Shown one piece after another: positions 9,705 through 18,650 of a stretch of DNA of 64,000 nt (position 1 is the stretch's first letter; each line of letters begins with the position of its first letter). The DNA is from Lachnospiraceae bacterium (GTDB lineage Bacteria > Bacillota > Clostridia > Lachnospirales > Lachnospiraceae), in contig SVEY01000014.1 of the NCBI GenBank assembly GCA_015057165.1, positions 1 to 64,000 of the forward strand, in the 5' to 3' direction. A program made the position numbers and the translations under genes. The notes beneath the pieces are model-generated. The model was not told the DNA's origin, did no database searches, and saw only the letters and a program-made list of their open reading frames with translations.

Positions 9705-10481
9705 TTACTTCTTACCAAATAATCCTCCGAAGCCACCCTTCTTCTTACCCTTTTCTTCAGGAGCCGGTTCTGATGCTTCTTCACTTTCTTTCCAACCAAA
9801 GTATTCTGCATCCAAATCGTCAGATAGAGACGCTGCTGCATCTTCACCAAGACTATCACCAAGAGGTGTTCCATCTGGATTCATTCCTTGAGCTCTAAAG
9901 TACTCTTCATTTACTCTGATCTCAGGTTGAACATTGGCAAATACATTTTCATCAGCCCCAGTATTAAACTGTCCTGATTCCTTTTGCTTAGCAATACGAC
10001 GATTCTCATCCTCTATAAGATGCAGATACTTCTGTGTATCAATCAGATCTGATAAGCTTGCTTTAAGATCTGACTGGTTCTTCTTAACAGATCTTATTTC
10101 TTTGTCAACTCGTTCTTTGGTCTCATCGTAAATCCTATCAAACTTAGATATGGCTTCTTTCATTATATCCTGTATCTCATTTAATGTATTGTCAGTATAC
10201 ATTACAGAGGCAGCATATATATCTTCTGCTTTACGAGTGGACTCGAAGATAATATCGTCTCCCTCTTTCTTCATTTCACGCTTTGCCTTGGCCTGGCTTT
10301 GAGTAGTTAGTTCATATTCGTCCATCATTTCATACATACAAGAATTAAGTTCTTTGAGCAAATCCATAACATCATTCTTGTTAACAACTACATTGATGGC
10401 ACTACCTTCAAAGGGCTCTGCTTTAGAGAAAAGCACATGTATATCTCTTAAGACTTTCTCGGTATTATCTTTCGCTGACAT
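9705..10481 (-). CDS. Coiled-coil protein of unknown function, weakly DivIVA-like
   Basis: A 258-residue soluble protein. A predicted helical coiled coil (about residues 40-170) contains KAEDIYAASVMYTDNTLNEI and many charged heptads, reminiscent of the C-terminal part of DivIVA/GpsB-type proteins. An acidic, Pro/Ser/Glu-rich linker follows, and the C-terminus is glycine/lysine-rich (KKKGGFGGLFGKK). The N-terminal DivIVA signature is not obvious, so I do not name it. The start at 10481 has a CGGAGGAT ribosome site. It lies between the hydratase and hydF, all leftward. Cell division or envelope scaffolding is a guess from composition alone. Confidence 0.5.
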   Translation of the reverse strand: MSAKDNTEKVLRDIHVLFSKAEPFEGSAINVVVNKNDVMDLLKELNSCMYEMMDEYELTTQSQAKAKREMKKEGDDIIFESTRKAEDIYAASVMYTDNTLNEIQDIMKEAISKFDRIYDETKERVDKEIRSVKKNQSDLKASLSDLIDTQKYLHLIEDENRRIAKQKESGQFNTGADENVFANVQPEIRVNEEYFRAQGMNPDGTPLGDSLGEDAAASLSDDLDAEYFGWKESEEASEPAPEEKGKKKGGFGGLFGKK

Positions 10482-10558
10482 TTTCTATCCTCCGTAAATG
10501 TACTTATTATACATACTCATAATTTACTATATAAGAAATTGTACAATAACATTTACAT

Positions 10559-11782
10559 TTATTCAAAGACTTTCATACATCTATCTAATATATTATTCAT
10601 ATAAGCGATGGCAGTTCCATAATTAGTAATAGGAACTTTTGCTTCTTTTGCTATCTTAATTCTGTGTTTCATTTCCTCTGCATTAAGAGTACATGCACCA
10701 CAATGAATTATTAGCTTGTACCCTGATAGGTCAGTTGGGAATTCTCCTCCACTTGTAAATGTTAAATCAACATCAACTCCCGTAAATGATCTTAGCCAAT
10801 TAGGAATCTTAACTGTTCCTATATCATTACATTGTCTGTGATGAGTACACCCTTCTGATATAAGTACTTTATCACCATCTCTTAATGAAGATATGGCGCG
10901 GGCACCTTCAACCTGCCAATACAAGTCACCCTTGTATCTTGCCATAAGAATAGAGAAAGAAGTAAGCCTAATGTTATCTGGTGTAAGTTCTGCTATCTTC
11001 TTAAATGCCTGACTATCAGTAACAACTAGAAGATTCTTAGCATCTGTTAATGAATCAAGCATCTCTTTATATTCTGTATCTTTACATACATGAATTAGTG
11101 CGCCAGCTTCTAAGGCATCTCTTATAACCTGCTGTTGAGGAAGAATAATTCTTCCCTTAGGTGCAGATTCATCAATAGGAATAACAAGAAGAATATCTTC
11201 TCCTGCACCTACCAAATCAGAGACAAGAGGAAGCTCTTTCTTCTTAGGAATGATATGGGCTATAGCTTCTTTCAACTCCTCGATACCATCTCTATTAAGG
11301 GCCGAGACCATATATACTTTATCTTCCGGCTCTCCAATTCCTGCAGAGATATGTCCCTTTAATGGTACAATAGTCTCTTCGTCTATTTTATTAATTACAA
11401 TAATATAGGGTATTGATTTCTCTCTAATCTTACTTAATAGAGCCTTCGTATTAGGACTACTTATCTCAGAGAAGACATCACTACAACTAAGAACTATAAG
11501 AGCTATGTCACAAGTATTAAGAGCCTGCATAGACTTATCTACTCGAAGAAGTCCAAGTTCTCCTTCATCATCAAGTCCTGGTGTATCAATTAATACAACA
11601 GGACCAAGAGGAAGTATCTCCATGGCTTTCTTCACAGGATCTGTTGTTGTACCAGCAACATTGGACACAACAGCCAGGTCCTGATTAGTTATGGCATTAA
11701 TTAATGTTGATTTACCTGCATTTCTATTGCCAAAAATACCGATATGTATTCGTTCTGATGATGGTGTTAGGTTAAGTGACAT
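10559..11782 (-). CDS. hydF: [FeFe]-hydrogenase H-cluster maturation GTPase HydF
   Basis: HydF is the GTPase scaffold on which the di-iron subcluster is built before transfer to HydA. At 407 residues it has the usual size. The N-terminal GTPase domain shows Walker A GNRNAGKST (about 18-26), the G3 motif DTPG and the G4 motif NKID. A dimerisation domain follows, then the cluster-binding domain with CTHH and HCGAC, the conserved Cys/His set for the HydF [4Fe-4S] cluster. ATG at 11782 follows AGGAGGAATAT. It is downstream of hydG and the TM1266-like gene. hydE and the hydrogenase structural gene are not in the window. Confidence 0.95.
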   Translation of the reverse strand: MSLNLTPSSERIHIGIFGNRNAGKSTLINAITNQDLAVVSNVAGTTTDPVKKAMEILPLGPVVLIDTPGLDDEGELGLLRVDKSMQALNTCDIALIVLSCSDVFSEISSPNTKALLSKIREKSIPYIIVINKIDEETIVPLKGHISAGIGEPEDKVYMVSALNRDGIEELKEAIAHIIPKKKELPLVSDLVGAGEDILLVIPIDESAPKGRIILPQQQVIRDALEAGALIHVCKDTEYKEMLDSLTDAKNLLVVTDSQAFKKIAELTPDNIRLTSFSILMARYKGDLYWQVEGARAISSLRDGDKVLISEGCTHHRQCNDIGTVKIPNWLRSFTGVDVDLTFTSGGEFPTDLSGYKLIIHCGACTLNAEEMKHRIKIAKEAKVPITNYGTAIAYMNNILDRCMKVFE

Positions 11783-11822
11783 ATATTCCTCCTAATTAAT
11801 AAGTCAATATCTCTCGCCATTT

Positions 11823-13241
11823 CTAGAATCTAAAGTCACGTTTTCCTTCGTGAATATTCTCAATATATTCTCTTGCTTTCTCTTTGACTGTTGGATTAGT
11901 TATTACCTCTAATTCCTTCTTAATCATTTCTTCACCTATTGCCTTTGTCTCAGGTGAAGCGTAGTCTTCTAGATATTCCTTCAAAGTCATAAGAGCATTA
12001 GGATGACAGCAATTAACAATCTGCTTACTCTTAAGAAGACTCATGAATCTGTCTCCTGTTCTTCCTGCTCTGTAGCAAGCTGTACAGAAGGATGGCACAT
12101 ATCCTGACTCCATTAACCATCTAACAACTTCATCTAATGTTCTATTATCACTTACATCAAATTGTGATGTGTTCTCTTCTTCTGGCTCTGGCTCACAGTA
12201 TCCACCTACTGATGTACGAGAACCTCCTGATATCTGGGATACGCCCATCTCAAGAACCTTCTCTCTACATTCTTTGGATTCTCTTGTGGAAATAATCATA
12301 CCAGTATAAGGAACAGCAATTCTTATACAAGCCACAATCTTCTGGAACAAATCATCTGTAATACCGTTGTCGAATGCATCAGGATCAATATCATCTGCAT
12401 GACGAAGACGAGGGACAGAAATTGTATGTGGACCAACTCCCTTGTATGCCTCTAAATGCTCTGCATGCATGATTATTCCTGTAAAGTCATAACGATAATT
12501 ATTAAGTCCGAATAATACACCAAGACCTACATCATCAATGCCACCTTCCATAGCCCTATCCATTGCTTCTGTGTGGTATGCATAATCAGACTTAGGTCCA
12601 GTTGGATGAAGCTTCTCATAAGACTCCTTATTATATGTCTCCTGGAATAGGATGTAAGTTCCAATTCCTGCATCTTTTAACATCTTATATTCTTCAACTG
12701 TTGTGGCAGCAATATTAACATTTACACGACGAATATCACCATTCTTATGATGGATGCTATAGATTGTCTTGATACTTTCTAATATATATTCTATAGGATT
12801 ATTCTTAGGATCTTCTCCTGCTTCAAGAGCAAGTCTCTTATGTCCCATATCCTGAAGTGCAATTACTTCCTGTCTAATCTCTTCCTGTGTTAACTTCTTA
12901 CGCTTAATGTTCTTATTCTTAGCATGATATGGACAATACTCACATCCGTTAATACAGTAATTAGATAAATACAGTGGAGCGAACATTACGATTCTGTTGC
13001 CATAGAATTCCTGCTTGATTTCTCTTGCTAATTTAAATATCTCTTCATTAAGATCTTCTAGTTCACAATCAAGCAAAACTATGGCCTCTTTATGGGACAC
13101 CCCTTTCATGGCTCTTGCTTTCTCAAGAATTGATTCTATTAGTTCTCTGTTGTTCTTATTCTCTTCTGCATATTGAAGACATTCTCTGATCTCTTCATCA
13201 GATATGAATTCTTCTGCTTTCGGACTCATTACGTTGTACAT
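11823..13241 (-). CDS. hydG: [FeFe]-hydrogenase maturase HydG (radical SAM tyrosine lyase)
   Basis: HydG cleaves tyrosine to p-cresol, CO and cyanide to make the Fe(CO)2CN synthon of the H-cluster. The 472-residue length fits. The radical-SAM motif CINGCEYC (CX3CX2C) lies near residue 95. The C-terminal auxiliary-cluster motif is present as CTACYRAGRTG followed about 20 residues later by NCCHPNA. That C-terminal extension separates HydG from ThiH, and the genetic context agrees. The start at 13241 has AGGAGG. It is transcribed with the upstream TM1266-like gene and downstream hydF. Confidence 0.95.
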   Translation of the reverse strand: MYNVMSPKAEEFISDEEIRECLQYAEENKNNRELIESILEKARAMKGVSHKEAIVLLDCELEDLNEEIFKLAREIKQEFYGNRIVMFAPLYLSNYCINGCEYCPYHAKNKNIKRKKLTQEEIRQEVIALQDMGHKRLALEAGEDPKNNPIEYILESIKTIYSIHHKNGDIRRVNVNIAATTVEEYKMLKDAGIGTYILFQETYNKESYEKLHPTGPKSDYAYHTEAMDRAMEGGIDDVGLGVLFGLNNYRYDFTGIIMHAEHLEAYKGVGPHTISVPRLRHADDIDPDAFDNGITDDLFQKIVACIRIAVPYTGMIISTRESKECREKVLEMGVSQISGGSRTSVGGYCEPEPEEENTSQFDVSDNRTLDEVVRWLMESGYVPSFCTACYRAGRTGDRFMSLLKSKQIVNCCHPNALMTLKEYLEDYASPETKAIGEEMIKKELEVITNPTVKEKAREYIENIHEGKRDFRF

Positions 13242-13287
13242 GGCTTACCCTCCTAATATTAACTTATTCTAATCTGTAAAATGTTAC

Positions 13288-13536
13288 TTATACTTTCGAG
13301 TATACGGCTTTAGCCGATATTCCTTCTATACTTCCTACTTTACCTGACAATGAATTGATTACATCCTGTGGCGCATCAAGTGCTACACTAATAAGTGAGA
13401 TATTCTTCTTATCATAAGGCACCCCCATACGACCAATAATGTACTCTCCAAATTCTGTAAGAAGACTATTAAGCTCTGCTGCTTTGCTTTTATCTTCTAC
13501 TACTATTGCAAGAATAGCTACTCTGGTATCTCCCAT
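13288..13536 (-). CDS. TM1266-family putative regulator of the [FeFe]-hydrogenase system
   Basis: An 82-residue ACT/NikR-C-like small protein. The family (TM1266, annotated as an iron-only hydrogenase system regulator) is commonly found next to hydE/hydF/hydG. The sequence starts MGDTRVAILAIVVEDKSKAA and contains EYIIGRMGVP, a pattern typical of the family. ATG at 13536 is chosen over ATG at 13551 because GGAGGAAGG lies between them, correctly spaced for the shorter form. It is the first gene of the hydG-hydF unit. An attenuator-like terminator ends only 40 bases upstream, so expression of all three genes probably depends on reading through it. Confidence 0.8.
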   Translation of the reverse strand: MGDTRVAILAIVVEDKSKAAELNSLLTEFGEYIIGRMGVPYDKKNISLISVALDAPQDVINSLSGKVGSIEGISAKAVYSKV

Positions 13537-13575
13537 ATATCCTTCCTCCATCTTGTTCTGATAATCTAATATAAT

Positions 13576-13603
13576 AAAAAAGACCCTATCTATAGATAGA
13601 GTC
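13576..13603 (-). terminator. Terminator or attenuator hairpin in the hyd leader
   Basis: A 9-bp stem (13582-13590 with 13595-13603, one G-U pair) with a UAUA loop is followed on the minus strand by six U. It sits about 40 bases before the start of the TM1266-like gene. Its 5' arm shares six bases (13598-13603) with the closing helix of the preceding leader fold, so the two structures cannot form together. Confidence 0.8.
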
Positions 13604-13664
13604 CAATCATTACATAGAAATTATTAATCTTCTCTGTCAGGTTACCCTTTCAGATTAGACTCTT
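13576..13664 (-). ncRNA. Candidate structured leader (riboswitch-like attenuator) of the hyd operon
   Basis: From the probable start near 13665, the minus-strand RNA has a closing helix of 11 pairs (13653-13663 with 13598-13608, one G-U). It encloses a short AGG-GUAA-CCU hairpin and a second weak AU-rich hairpin, forming a possible three-way junction. The 3' half of the closing helix overlaps the 5' arm of the terminator next to it. This is the usual build of a riboswitch or other attenuator. I could not match it to any riboswitch class I know. It could also be an independent small RNA. Confidence 0.55.
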
Positions 13665-13671
13665 CTTCATT

Positions 13672-13677
13672 ATTATA
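13672..13677 (-). promoter_or_regulatory. Extended -10 promoter of the hyd leader
   Basis: The minus strand reads TGTTATAAT, a TG-extended consensus -10 box, with TATAAT at 13672-13677. No good -35 is present. Transcription would begin at about 13665, immediately before the leader's closing helix. The promoter directly follows the 3' end of the SRP RNA. Confidence 0.55.
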
Positions 13678-13707
13678 ACATAAAAACTATCCAACTTCGA
13701 CCTTGGG

Positions 13708-13939
13708 AAGAAAGACGTTACCTTGGTAGTTAACTCAACCCAGGCTACCCCATGTCACTCAGATAATCAAACTTAGTGCTGCTCCATTCCTGACCTGACA
13801 CGATTCGTAAGCATCCGATGCATAGGACCCAAGTCTCAACGCCACTTGCCAAGGGCAGCTCCTGCCGCCACAAGGCCTCAGAAGGATATCGCTCCGGCTA
13901 TAGCTACCAGTTACAAGACGCTGCTAACGCCCCAGCTAT
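13708..13939 (-). ncRNA. ffs: Signal recognition particle RNA, large Gram-positive type
   Basis: The RNA core of SRP binds Ffh and targets membrane proteins. The minus strand carries the near-invariant apical domain TGTCAGGTCAGGAATGGAGC followed by AGCACTAAG, the Ffh-binding loop. The ends pair: GGCGTTA near the 5' end with TAACGTC near the 3' end, and CTGGTAG with CTACC. The length of about 230-260 bases indicates the long form with an Alu-like domain found in Bacillus and Clostridia. End points are estimated from the promoter and terminal pairing. Confidence 0.9.
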
Positions 13940-13945
13940 TTGTCT

Positions 13946-13974
13946 ATTCTATGGTATTATATTCAAATTGTCAA
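13946..13974 (-). promoter_or_regulatory. Promoter of the SRP RNA
   Basis: TTGACA (13969-13974) and TAGAAT (13946-13951) on the minus strand are 17 bases apart. The start would be near 13939, just before the 5' pairing strand of the SRP RNA. Confidence 0.8.
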
Positions 13975-13975
13975 T

Positions 13976-14008
13976 GTAAAAAAAGACTAAGCATAACGCT
14001 TAGTCTTT
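13976..14008 (-). terminator. Terminator of the small membrane protein gene
   Basis: An 11-bp perfect stem (13982-13992 with 13998-14008) is followed on the minus strand by about seven U. It lies just after the stop codon of the 91-residue protein and directly upstream of the SRP RNA promoter. Confidence 0.85.
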
Positions 14009-14023
14009 CGTAAATCTTAATTA

Positions 14024-14299
14024 TTATTTAAGAAATGGACATGGATGATTCTTTGGTATCTTAGGGCATTTACCAGTCTCAAAATACTCGATAATCTGCT
14101 TACGATGTACTCCAATCATGAATCCAACGCTTACCCAGAAGCAGATGAAGATAAGTCTAAAAAGACGCTTGAAAAATTTCTTTCTTCTCTTCTTTTTTCT
14201 CTCTCTTCTCTCAAGCTCAAGTTTACCAATGATAACAGACTCTACTGCTTCCTTAGCTTCTTTTTTGATCTTGTCTTCCATTTCAGTCTTTTCCCACAT
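14024..14299 (-). CDS. Small basic single-pass membrane protein, function unknown
   Basis: A 91-residue protein with a charged helical N-terminus (about 1-30), a run of basic residues (RRERKKKRRKKFFKR), one hydrophobic segment (about 48-64, LIFICFWVSVGFMIGV) and a short tail with two cysteines (GKCPKIP and HPCPF). An AAGGAG lies upstream of ATG at 14299 and a strong terminator follows, so it is a real single-gene unit. Two plus-strand frames over it are shadows. I do not recognise the family. Confidence 0.65.
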   Translation of the reverse strand: MWEKTEMEDKIKKEAKEAVESVIIGKLELERRERKKKRRKKFFKRLFRLIFICFWVSVGFMIGVHRKQIIEYFETGKCPKIPKNHPCPFLK

Positions 14300-14377
14300 A
14301 TATCTCTTCTCCTTTCGTTCAAAAGTCTCTACTCCGACTATAACACTATCTTGTGATTTTGTCTAGATTCATGACTA

Positions 14378-15571
14378 TCAAAAGGTGTTTTTTAATATCT
14401 CATTTATAATTTCATGTGCAACATCTGCTTTGGACATGATATCAAGTTCCTTCTGGCTACTTTCTGTAATAAGAGTCACAACGTTAGTCTCTGTTCCGAA
14501 ACCAGCCCCTTTAGTCTTAAGATTATTTGCAACTATCATATCTATATTTTTATTTTTAAGCTTGGAACGGGAATTCTCAATCATATTCTCCGTTTCCATT
14601 GAAAAGCCACAAATAAACTGATTATCTCTTTTTTTCTTGCCGAGATAAGCAAGTATATCATCTGTCTTTTCAAATTCAACTTTTGTATCAGAATCCGATT
14701 TTTTAATCTTTTCATCTAAGATATCTTTAGGTCTGTAATCGGCTACAGCCGCTGACTTAATCACTATATCAGCGTCTGGGAAATATTTAACGCACGCCTT
14801 GTACATTTCCTTTGCGCTAATGACATCCACAGTATGTACATATGGAATTCCTGCTATATTAACAGGTCCTGATATAAGTACAACATCAGCCCCTCTTGCT
14901 GCTGCCTCTCTGGCAAGTGCATACCCCATCTTACCGGTAGAATGGTTGCTTACAAATCTTACAGGATCAAAAGCTTCTCTTGTAGGTCCGGCAGTGACTA
15001 GCACCTTTTTGCCTATCATATCCTTATCTCTTAATACAGCTTTATAAATATATTCGATTAAAACCTCTGGATTTGGCATTTTTCCCTTTCCAACATCACC
15101 ACAAGCCAAATATCCTTCTGCCGGCTCTATTACCTCATATCCATAGTCTTTAAGTGTGGCGATATTATCCTGAGTCACCTTTTTCTCATACATATGTGTA
15201 TTCATGGCGGGTGCTATAAGCATAGCTTTTTCCATTGCCAGCGCTGTTGTTGTAAGCATATCATCAGCAATGCCACATCTAAGCTTCGCAATTACATTTG
15301 CAGTGGCTGGTGCTATCATCATGCAATCTGCCTTAGAAGCAAGTGACACATGTTCTACATTAAACTCAAAATCCCTGTCAAATGTGTCTACTAAACATTT
15401 ATTATTTGTAAGGGTTTCAAATGTAATTGGATTAATGAAATTAGTTGCATTCTTCGTCATTATCACATGCACATCTGCATGCTGTTTTACAAGCATTGAC
15501 GCAAGATTTGCGATTTTATATGCGGCAATGGAACCGCTTACGCCTAGAATAATTGTTTTTCCTTTAAGCAT
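14378..15571 (-). CDS. coaBC: Bifunctional phosphopantothenoylcysteine synthetase/decarboxylase
   Basis: CoaBC joins cysteine to 4'-phosphopantothenate and then decarboxylates the product, the second and third steps to CoA. The N-terminal flavoprotein CoaC domain shows GSIAAYK, the block around MIAPATANVIAKL and PAMN (about 1-185). The C-terminal CoaB domain starts VTAGPTREAFDPVRF and contains NHSTGKMG and KSAAVADYRP. The 397-residue length is normal. ATG at 15571 follows GAGG. It is last in the operon panG-panB-panC-panD-coaBC, eight bases after panD. Confidence 0.95.
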   Translation of the reverse strand: MLKGKTIILGVSGSIAAYKIANLASMLVKQHADVHVIMTKNATNFINPITFETLTNNKCLVDTFDRDFEFNVEHVSLASKADCMMIAPATANVIAKLRCGIADDMLTTTALAMEKAMLIAPAMNTHMYEKKVTQDNIATLKDYGYEVIEPAEGYLACGDVGKGKMPNPEVLIEYIYKAVLRDKDMIGKKVLVTAGPTREAFDPVRFVSNHSTGKMGYALAREAAARGADVVLISGPVNIAGIPYVHTVDVISAKEMYKACVKYFPDADIVIKSAAVADYRPKDILDEKIKKSDSDTKVEFEKTDDILAYLGKKKRDNQFICGFSMETENMIENSRSKLKNKNIDMIVANNLKTKGAGFGTETNVVTLITESSQKELDIMSKADVAHEIINEILKNTF

Positions 15572-15579
15572 CTTAACCT

Positions 15580-15969
15580 CTAATAATTCTTTATTTCTCC
15601 GTGTTTTTCATATCTTGCCATAGAAACTATCTTGTTGTCGGAATCCACGAACACAACATGCGGCTTATGAGACGCTGCTTCTTCTCTATCCATCTGGCAA
15701 TAACACATAATGATAATATGATCGCCCTCCCTAACCATTCGGGCTGCTGCTCCGTTAAGACATATCTGTCCAGAACCTCTTTCGCCCTCTATTGTATAGG
15801 TTTCAAATCTATTTCCATTTTCCACATCTACGATCTGAACCTTCTCATATTCGAGAATATCAGCCGCTTCAAGAAGCAACGGATCTACTGTAATAGAACC
15901 TACATAATCAAGTTCTGCCTGTTTTACAACAGCTCTATGTATCTTTCCTTTTAACATTGTAAGTTGCAT
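15580..15969 (-). CDS. panD: Aspartate 1-decarboxylase
   Basis: PanD makes beta-alanine from aspartate for pantothenate synthesis. It is made as a proenzyme that cleaves itself between Gly and Ser to form a pyruvoyl cofactor; the cleavage site is visible as YVGSITVD. The 129-residue length and the NGAAARMV and [11 protein letters not shown] blocks fit the family. ATG at 15969 follows GAGGTG; an internal ATG four codons later is less likely. It starts two bases after panC ends. Confidence 0.95.
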   Translation of the reverse strand: MQLTMLKGKIHRAVVKQAELDYVGSITVDPLLLEAADILEYEKVQIVDVENGNRFETYTIEGERGSGQICLNGAAARMVREGDHIIIMCYCQMDREEAASHKPHVVFVDSDNKIVSMARYEKHGEIKNY

Positions 15970-15971
15970 TT

Positions 15972-16823
15972 TTACACCTCATATATAAAGTTATCAATAA
16001 GTCTTGTATTACCTATATAAACAGCTATTGCACACAGCGTGCTTCTGTCTATTATATCAACAGGTTCAATAGAATTCCAGTCTGTTATTTCTACATAATC
16101 AATCTTAGCAAGTGGTTCCTTTGAAATTATTTCTGTAATCTTAGATTTCACAACCTCAGCGTTTTTTTCTCCCGATTCAATCATCTGCTTTCCAGTCCTT
16201 AATGCCTTACTTAGCACTGTAGCCGCTTTTCTTTCGTCCGGATTAAGATATGTATTCCTGGAGCTTTTTGCCAATCCATCATCTTCTCTTATTATAGGAC
16301 ATCCGATGATCTCTATATTAGCATTTAAATCTCTTACCATCCTTCTTACTACAGCAAGTTGCTGAGCATCTTTTTGACCAAAATACGCTCTGTCTGCTTC
16401 TGATAGATTAAAAAGCTTTGTAACAACAGTACAGACACCATTAAAATGTCCCGGTCTTCTTGCTCCGCATAGATTCTCAGATACTCCTGCTACACTTATA
16501 GTTGTGGAAAAATCTGGTGCATACATGTCGGAAGGCTCCGGATGAAATACCATATCTGCTCCAAGCTTTTCTATCATTTGAAGGTCCGCATCAAAATCGC
16601 GAGGATATGTCTCAAGATCCTCATTCGGTCCAAATTGTATAGGGTTTACAAAAACGCTAACCATAACCTTGTCATTTTCCTTAACTGCCCTCTCTATTAA
16701 TGAGCCGTGCCCTTCATGAAGGTATCCCATTGTTGGGACAAGTCCTATGCTGTATCCTTGTTTTTTCCAATCCCTGATTATTTCCTTTACCTCTTTAGGC
16801 GTTCTTGCAACTATTACTTCCAT
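15972..16823 (-). CDS. panC: Pantothenate synthetase (pantoate-beta-alanine ligase)
   Basis: PanC condenses pantoate and beta-alanine with ATP via a pantoyl-adenylate. The 283-residue sequence has the nucleotide-binding [54 protein letters not shown] and the KMSKS-like region AKSSRNTYL. All diagnostic motifs are intact. Its ATG directly follows the panB stop codon, so the two are translationally coupled. Confidence 0.97.
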   Translation of the reverse strand: MEVIVARTPKEVKEIIRDWKKQGYSIGLVPTMGYLHEGHGSLIERAVKENDKVMVSVFVNPIQFGPNEDLETYPRDFDADLQMIEKLGADMVFHPEPSDMYAPDFSTTISVAGVSENLCGARRPGHFNGVCTVVTKLFNLSEADRAYFGQKDAQQLAVVRRMVRDLNANIEIIGCPIIREDDGLAKSSRNTYLNPDERKAATVLSKALRTGKQMIESGEKNAEVVKSKITEIISKEPLAKIDYVEITDWNSIEPVDIIDRSTLCAIAVYIGNTRLIDNFIYEV

Positions 16824-17663
16824 TTATCTATACTCCTTATATAATTCTTCCATTATTTCATCTTCAATCTTAAATGTGTGTTCTGCAGCCGGATATGCTT
16901 TTGATTTGACTTCGTCTCTGTAGGATACAAATGCTTTGGTCATTTCTTCTCCAATATTGCCAAAATGCTTTACAAACTTAGGTTTGAAATCTGTAAACAT
17001 ACCTAACATGTCATGATATACCAGCACCTGACCGTCACATCCATTCCCGGCACCTATACCTATGGTCGGTATATCAAGAATATCTGTAATAAGTGATGCA
17101 AGCTTCTCTGGGATGCACTCAAGAGTAACCATAAACGCCCCTGCCTCTTGCACACTTAAGGCATCCTCGACTATCTGTTTTGCCCTCTGCATATTCTTAC
17201 CCTGTACCTTAAATCCGCCAAAGGCATTGGTGGACTGAGGCGTTAATCCAATATGAGCACACACCGGAATACTCGCCTCAGTAATAGCTTTAATCTGCTC
17301 ACAGACACTTGCTCCTCCTTCAAGTTTTATTGCATGAGCATGTCCTTCTTTAATAAGTCTTCCTGCATTGTAAACTGCATCACGAACTGATGTCTGATAT
17401 GACATAAATGGCATGTCAGCAATCACAAAAGCATCCTTTGCACCCCTAGATACACACGCTGTGTGATGTATCATATCTTCCATTGTAACTGGAAGAGTAT
17501 CTTCATATCCAAGCATAGTCATTCCAAGTGAATCCCCCACAAGAATAACATCAATTCCAGCCGCATCTATAAGCTTTGCAACCGAATAATCATATGCTGT
17601 AAGCATAGTTATTTTGTTCCCTTCTTCTTTTTGTTTTTGTAGTGTTAATACTGTACTTTTCAC
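16824..17663 (-). CDS. panB: 3-methyl-2-oxobutanoate hydroxymethyltransferase
   Basis: PanB adds a hydroxymethyl group from methylene-tetrahydrofolate to 2-oxoisovalerate to give ketopantoate. The 279 residues include [33 protein letters not shown], the KLEGG active-site strand, HIGLTPQS and [14 protein letters not shown]. It starts with GTG at 17663, preceded by GGAGG. The GTGA overlaps the panG stop, a four-base coupling overlap. Confidence 0.97.
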   Translation of the reverse strand: MKSTVLTLQKQKEEGNKITMLTAYDYSVAKLIDAAGIDVILVGDSLGMTMLGYEDTLPVTMEDMIHHTACVSRGAKDAFVIADMPFMSYQTSVRDAVYNAGRLIKEGHAHAIKLEGGASVCEQIKAITEASIPVCAHIGLTPQSTNAFGGFKVQGKNMQRAKQIVEDALSVQEAGAFMVTLECIPEKLASLITDILDIPTIGIGAGNGCDGQVLVYHDMLGMFTDFKPKFVKHFGNIGEEMTKAFVSYRDEVKSKAYPAAEHTFKIEDEIMEELYKEYR

Positions 17664-18499
17664 TCTAAAACCTCCATCATATTATTGTAGTTTCTCTCCG
17701 GGTTCTTCTCTTTTGCAAGACGAAGTGTCCTTCTAGCTAACGACTTATAAAGCAAAAGTTCCTCTCCAGAAAGTACGCTCATATGTTTCTCTACAGTTTG
17801 TACATCTCCTCTTTCAATAGGTCCCGTAAGTGCCTCTGTGGTTCCCTTTCTGACAATGTTATCAGCGTTTTTAGAAATAAGCGGTCCCATAGCTTCAAAA
17901 ACCGTTTTATCGTCAAAACCACATTCTTCTAACATTTCCTTTGCTATATCTGCAAGGGTAACTGCAAAGTTGCTCACAATACTGCATGCAACGTGATATT
18001 TTATCTTCTCAGAAGAGTCAATTATCTGCACTTTATTTTTACATTTACGAAAAATATCTGCTACTTCGTCGATTTTTTCTCTACTTCCTTCAATTGTAAA
18101 AAAAGCTGATTTTATATCCTTATACGATTCGTACTTACTCGAAATCGCCAGGATAGGATGAACAGAAAAACCATAGACGTTCTGGTTCTTCATATCAGAA
18201 AATACTTCGGAGCCAAGAGCTCCGCTAGTATGACAGATTATTTTGTTATTAAGGTCAATCTCTTTAAGTCTTTCCCATACCACAGGTATCTCTCCATCCG
18301 GTACGGTAAGAAACAAAACATCACTCACTTCAACAAGTTGTTTCATCGTGTTGTATCTTTTTGTTTCAGTAAATTTGGCAGCATCTTCAGCCGATGCCAT
18401 GCTTTTGCTGTAGTATCCGCTTACGGTATACTCATTTTCTTTAAGGTATCTGCCCAGAGAAAATCCCACTTTCCCTGCGCCTATAAATCCTATTCTCAT
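17660..18499 (-). CDS. panG: Ketopantoate reductase of the PanG type (Rossmann/DUF2520)
   Basis: The N-terminal Rossmann fold starts [16 protein letters not shown], an NAD(P)-binding glycine motif, followed by a helical DUF2520-type domain with [19 protein letters not shown] and GPIERGD. No panE or ilvC is in the window, while the other pantothenate genes follow directly. Ketopantoate reductases of this class (PanG, described in Francisella, with functional or sequence homologues in Enterococcus and C. difficile) replace PanE. Motifs plus first place in the pan operon make PanG likely. The start at 18499 follows AGGAGG. Confidence 0.8.
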   Translation of the reverse strand: MRIGFIGAGKVGFSLGRYLKENEYTVSGYYSKSMASAEDAAKFTETKRYNTMKQLVEVSDVLFLTVPDGEIPVVWERLKEIDLNNKIICHTSGALGSEVFSDMKNQNVYGFSVHPILAISSKYESYKDIKSAFFTIEGSREKIDEVADIFRKCKNKVQIIDSSEKIKYHVACSIVSNFAVTLADIAKEMLEECGFDDKTVFEAMGPLISKNADNIVRKGTTEALTGPIERGDVQTVEKHMSVLSGEELLLYKSLARRTLRLAKEKNPERNYNNMMEVLE

Positions 18500-18554
18500 A
18501 TCATCGCCTCCTTAATTAGGAAGTGATGCTGTTTCGTGAAGACTTTATTCTGGT

Positions 18555-18576
18555 ACGGTTCTGTCACAGATACCGT
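18555..18576. promoter_or_regulatory. Hairpin or operator upstream of the pan operon
   Basis: A nine-pair inverted repeat with one bulged base and a three-base loop (18555-18563 with 18567-18576) lies about 55 bases upstream of panG in a 150-base gap. There is no U run, so it is not a normal terminator. It could be a repressor site or part of the leader RNA. I see no other feature in this gap beyond the AGGAGG of panG. Confidence 0.35.
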
Positions 18577-18650
18577 CCATCCGCTAATGACTATACCATT
18601 TACTCATGGAATGTTCAAGAACTTATTGTATTTAACGCACTCAAAATCTC

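Noticed and set aside
13576-13677. Match of the hyd leader to a known riboswitch (NiCo/czcD, TPP, SAM or preQ1)
   Set aside because: Short strings such as GACAG or AACCTGA are shared, but the junction type and the remaining conserved bases do not fit any of these classes.
14045-14366. Two plus-strand open frames opposite the 91-residue membrane protein
   Set aside because: The minus-strand gene has a ribosome site, coding-like composition and a terminator; the plus-strand frames have none of these.
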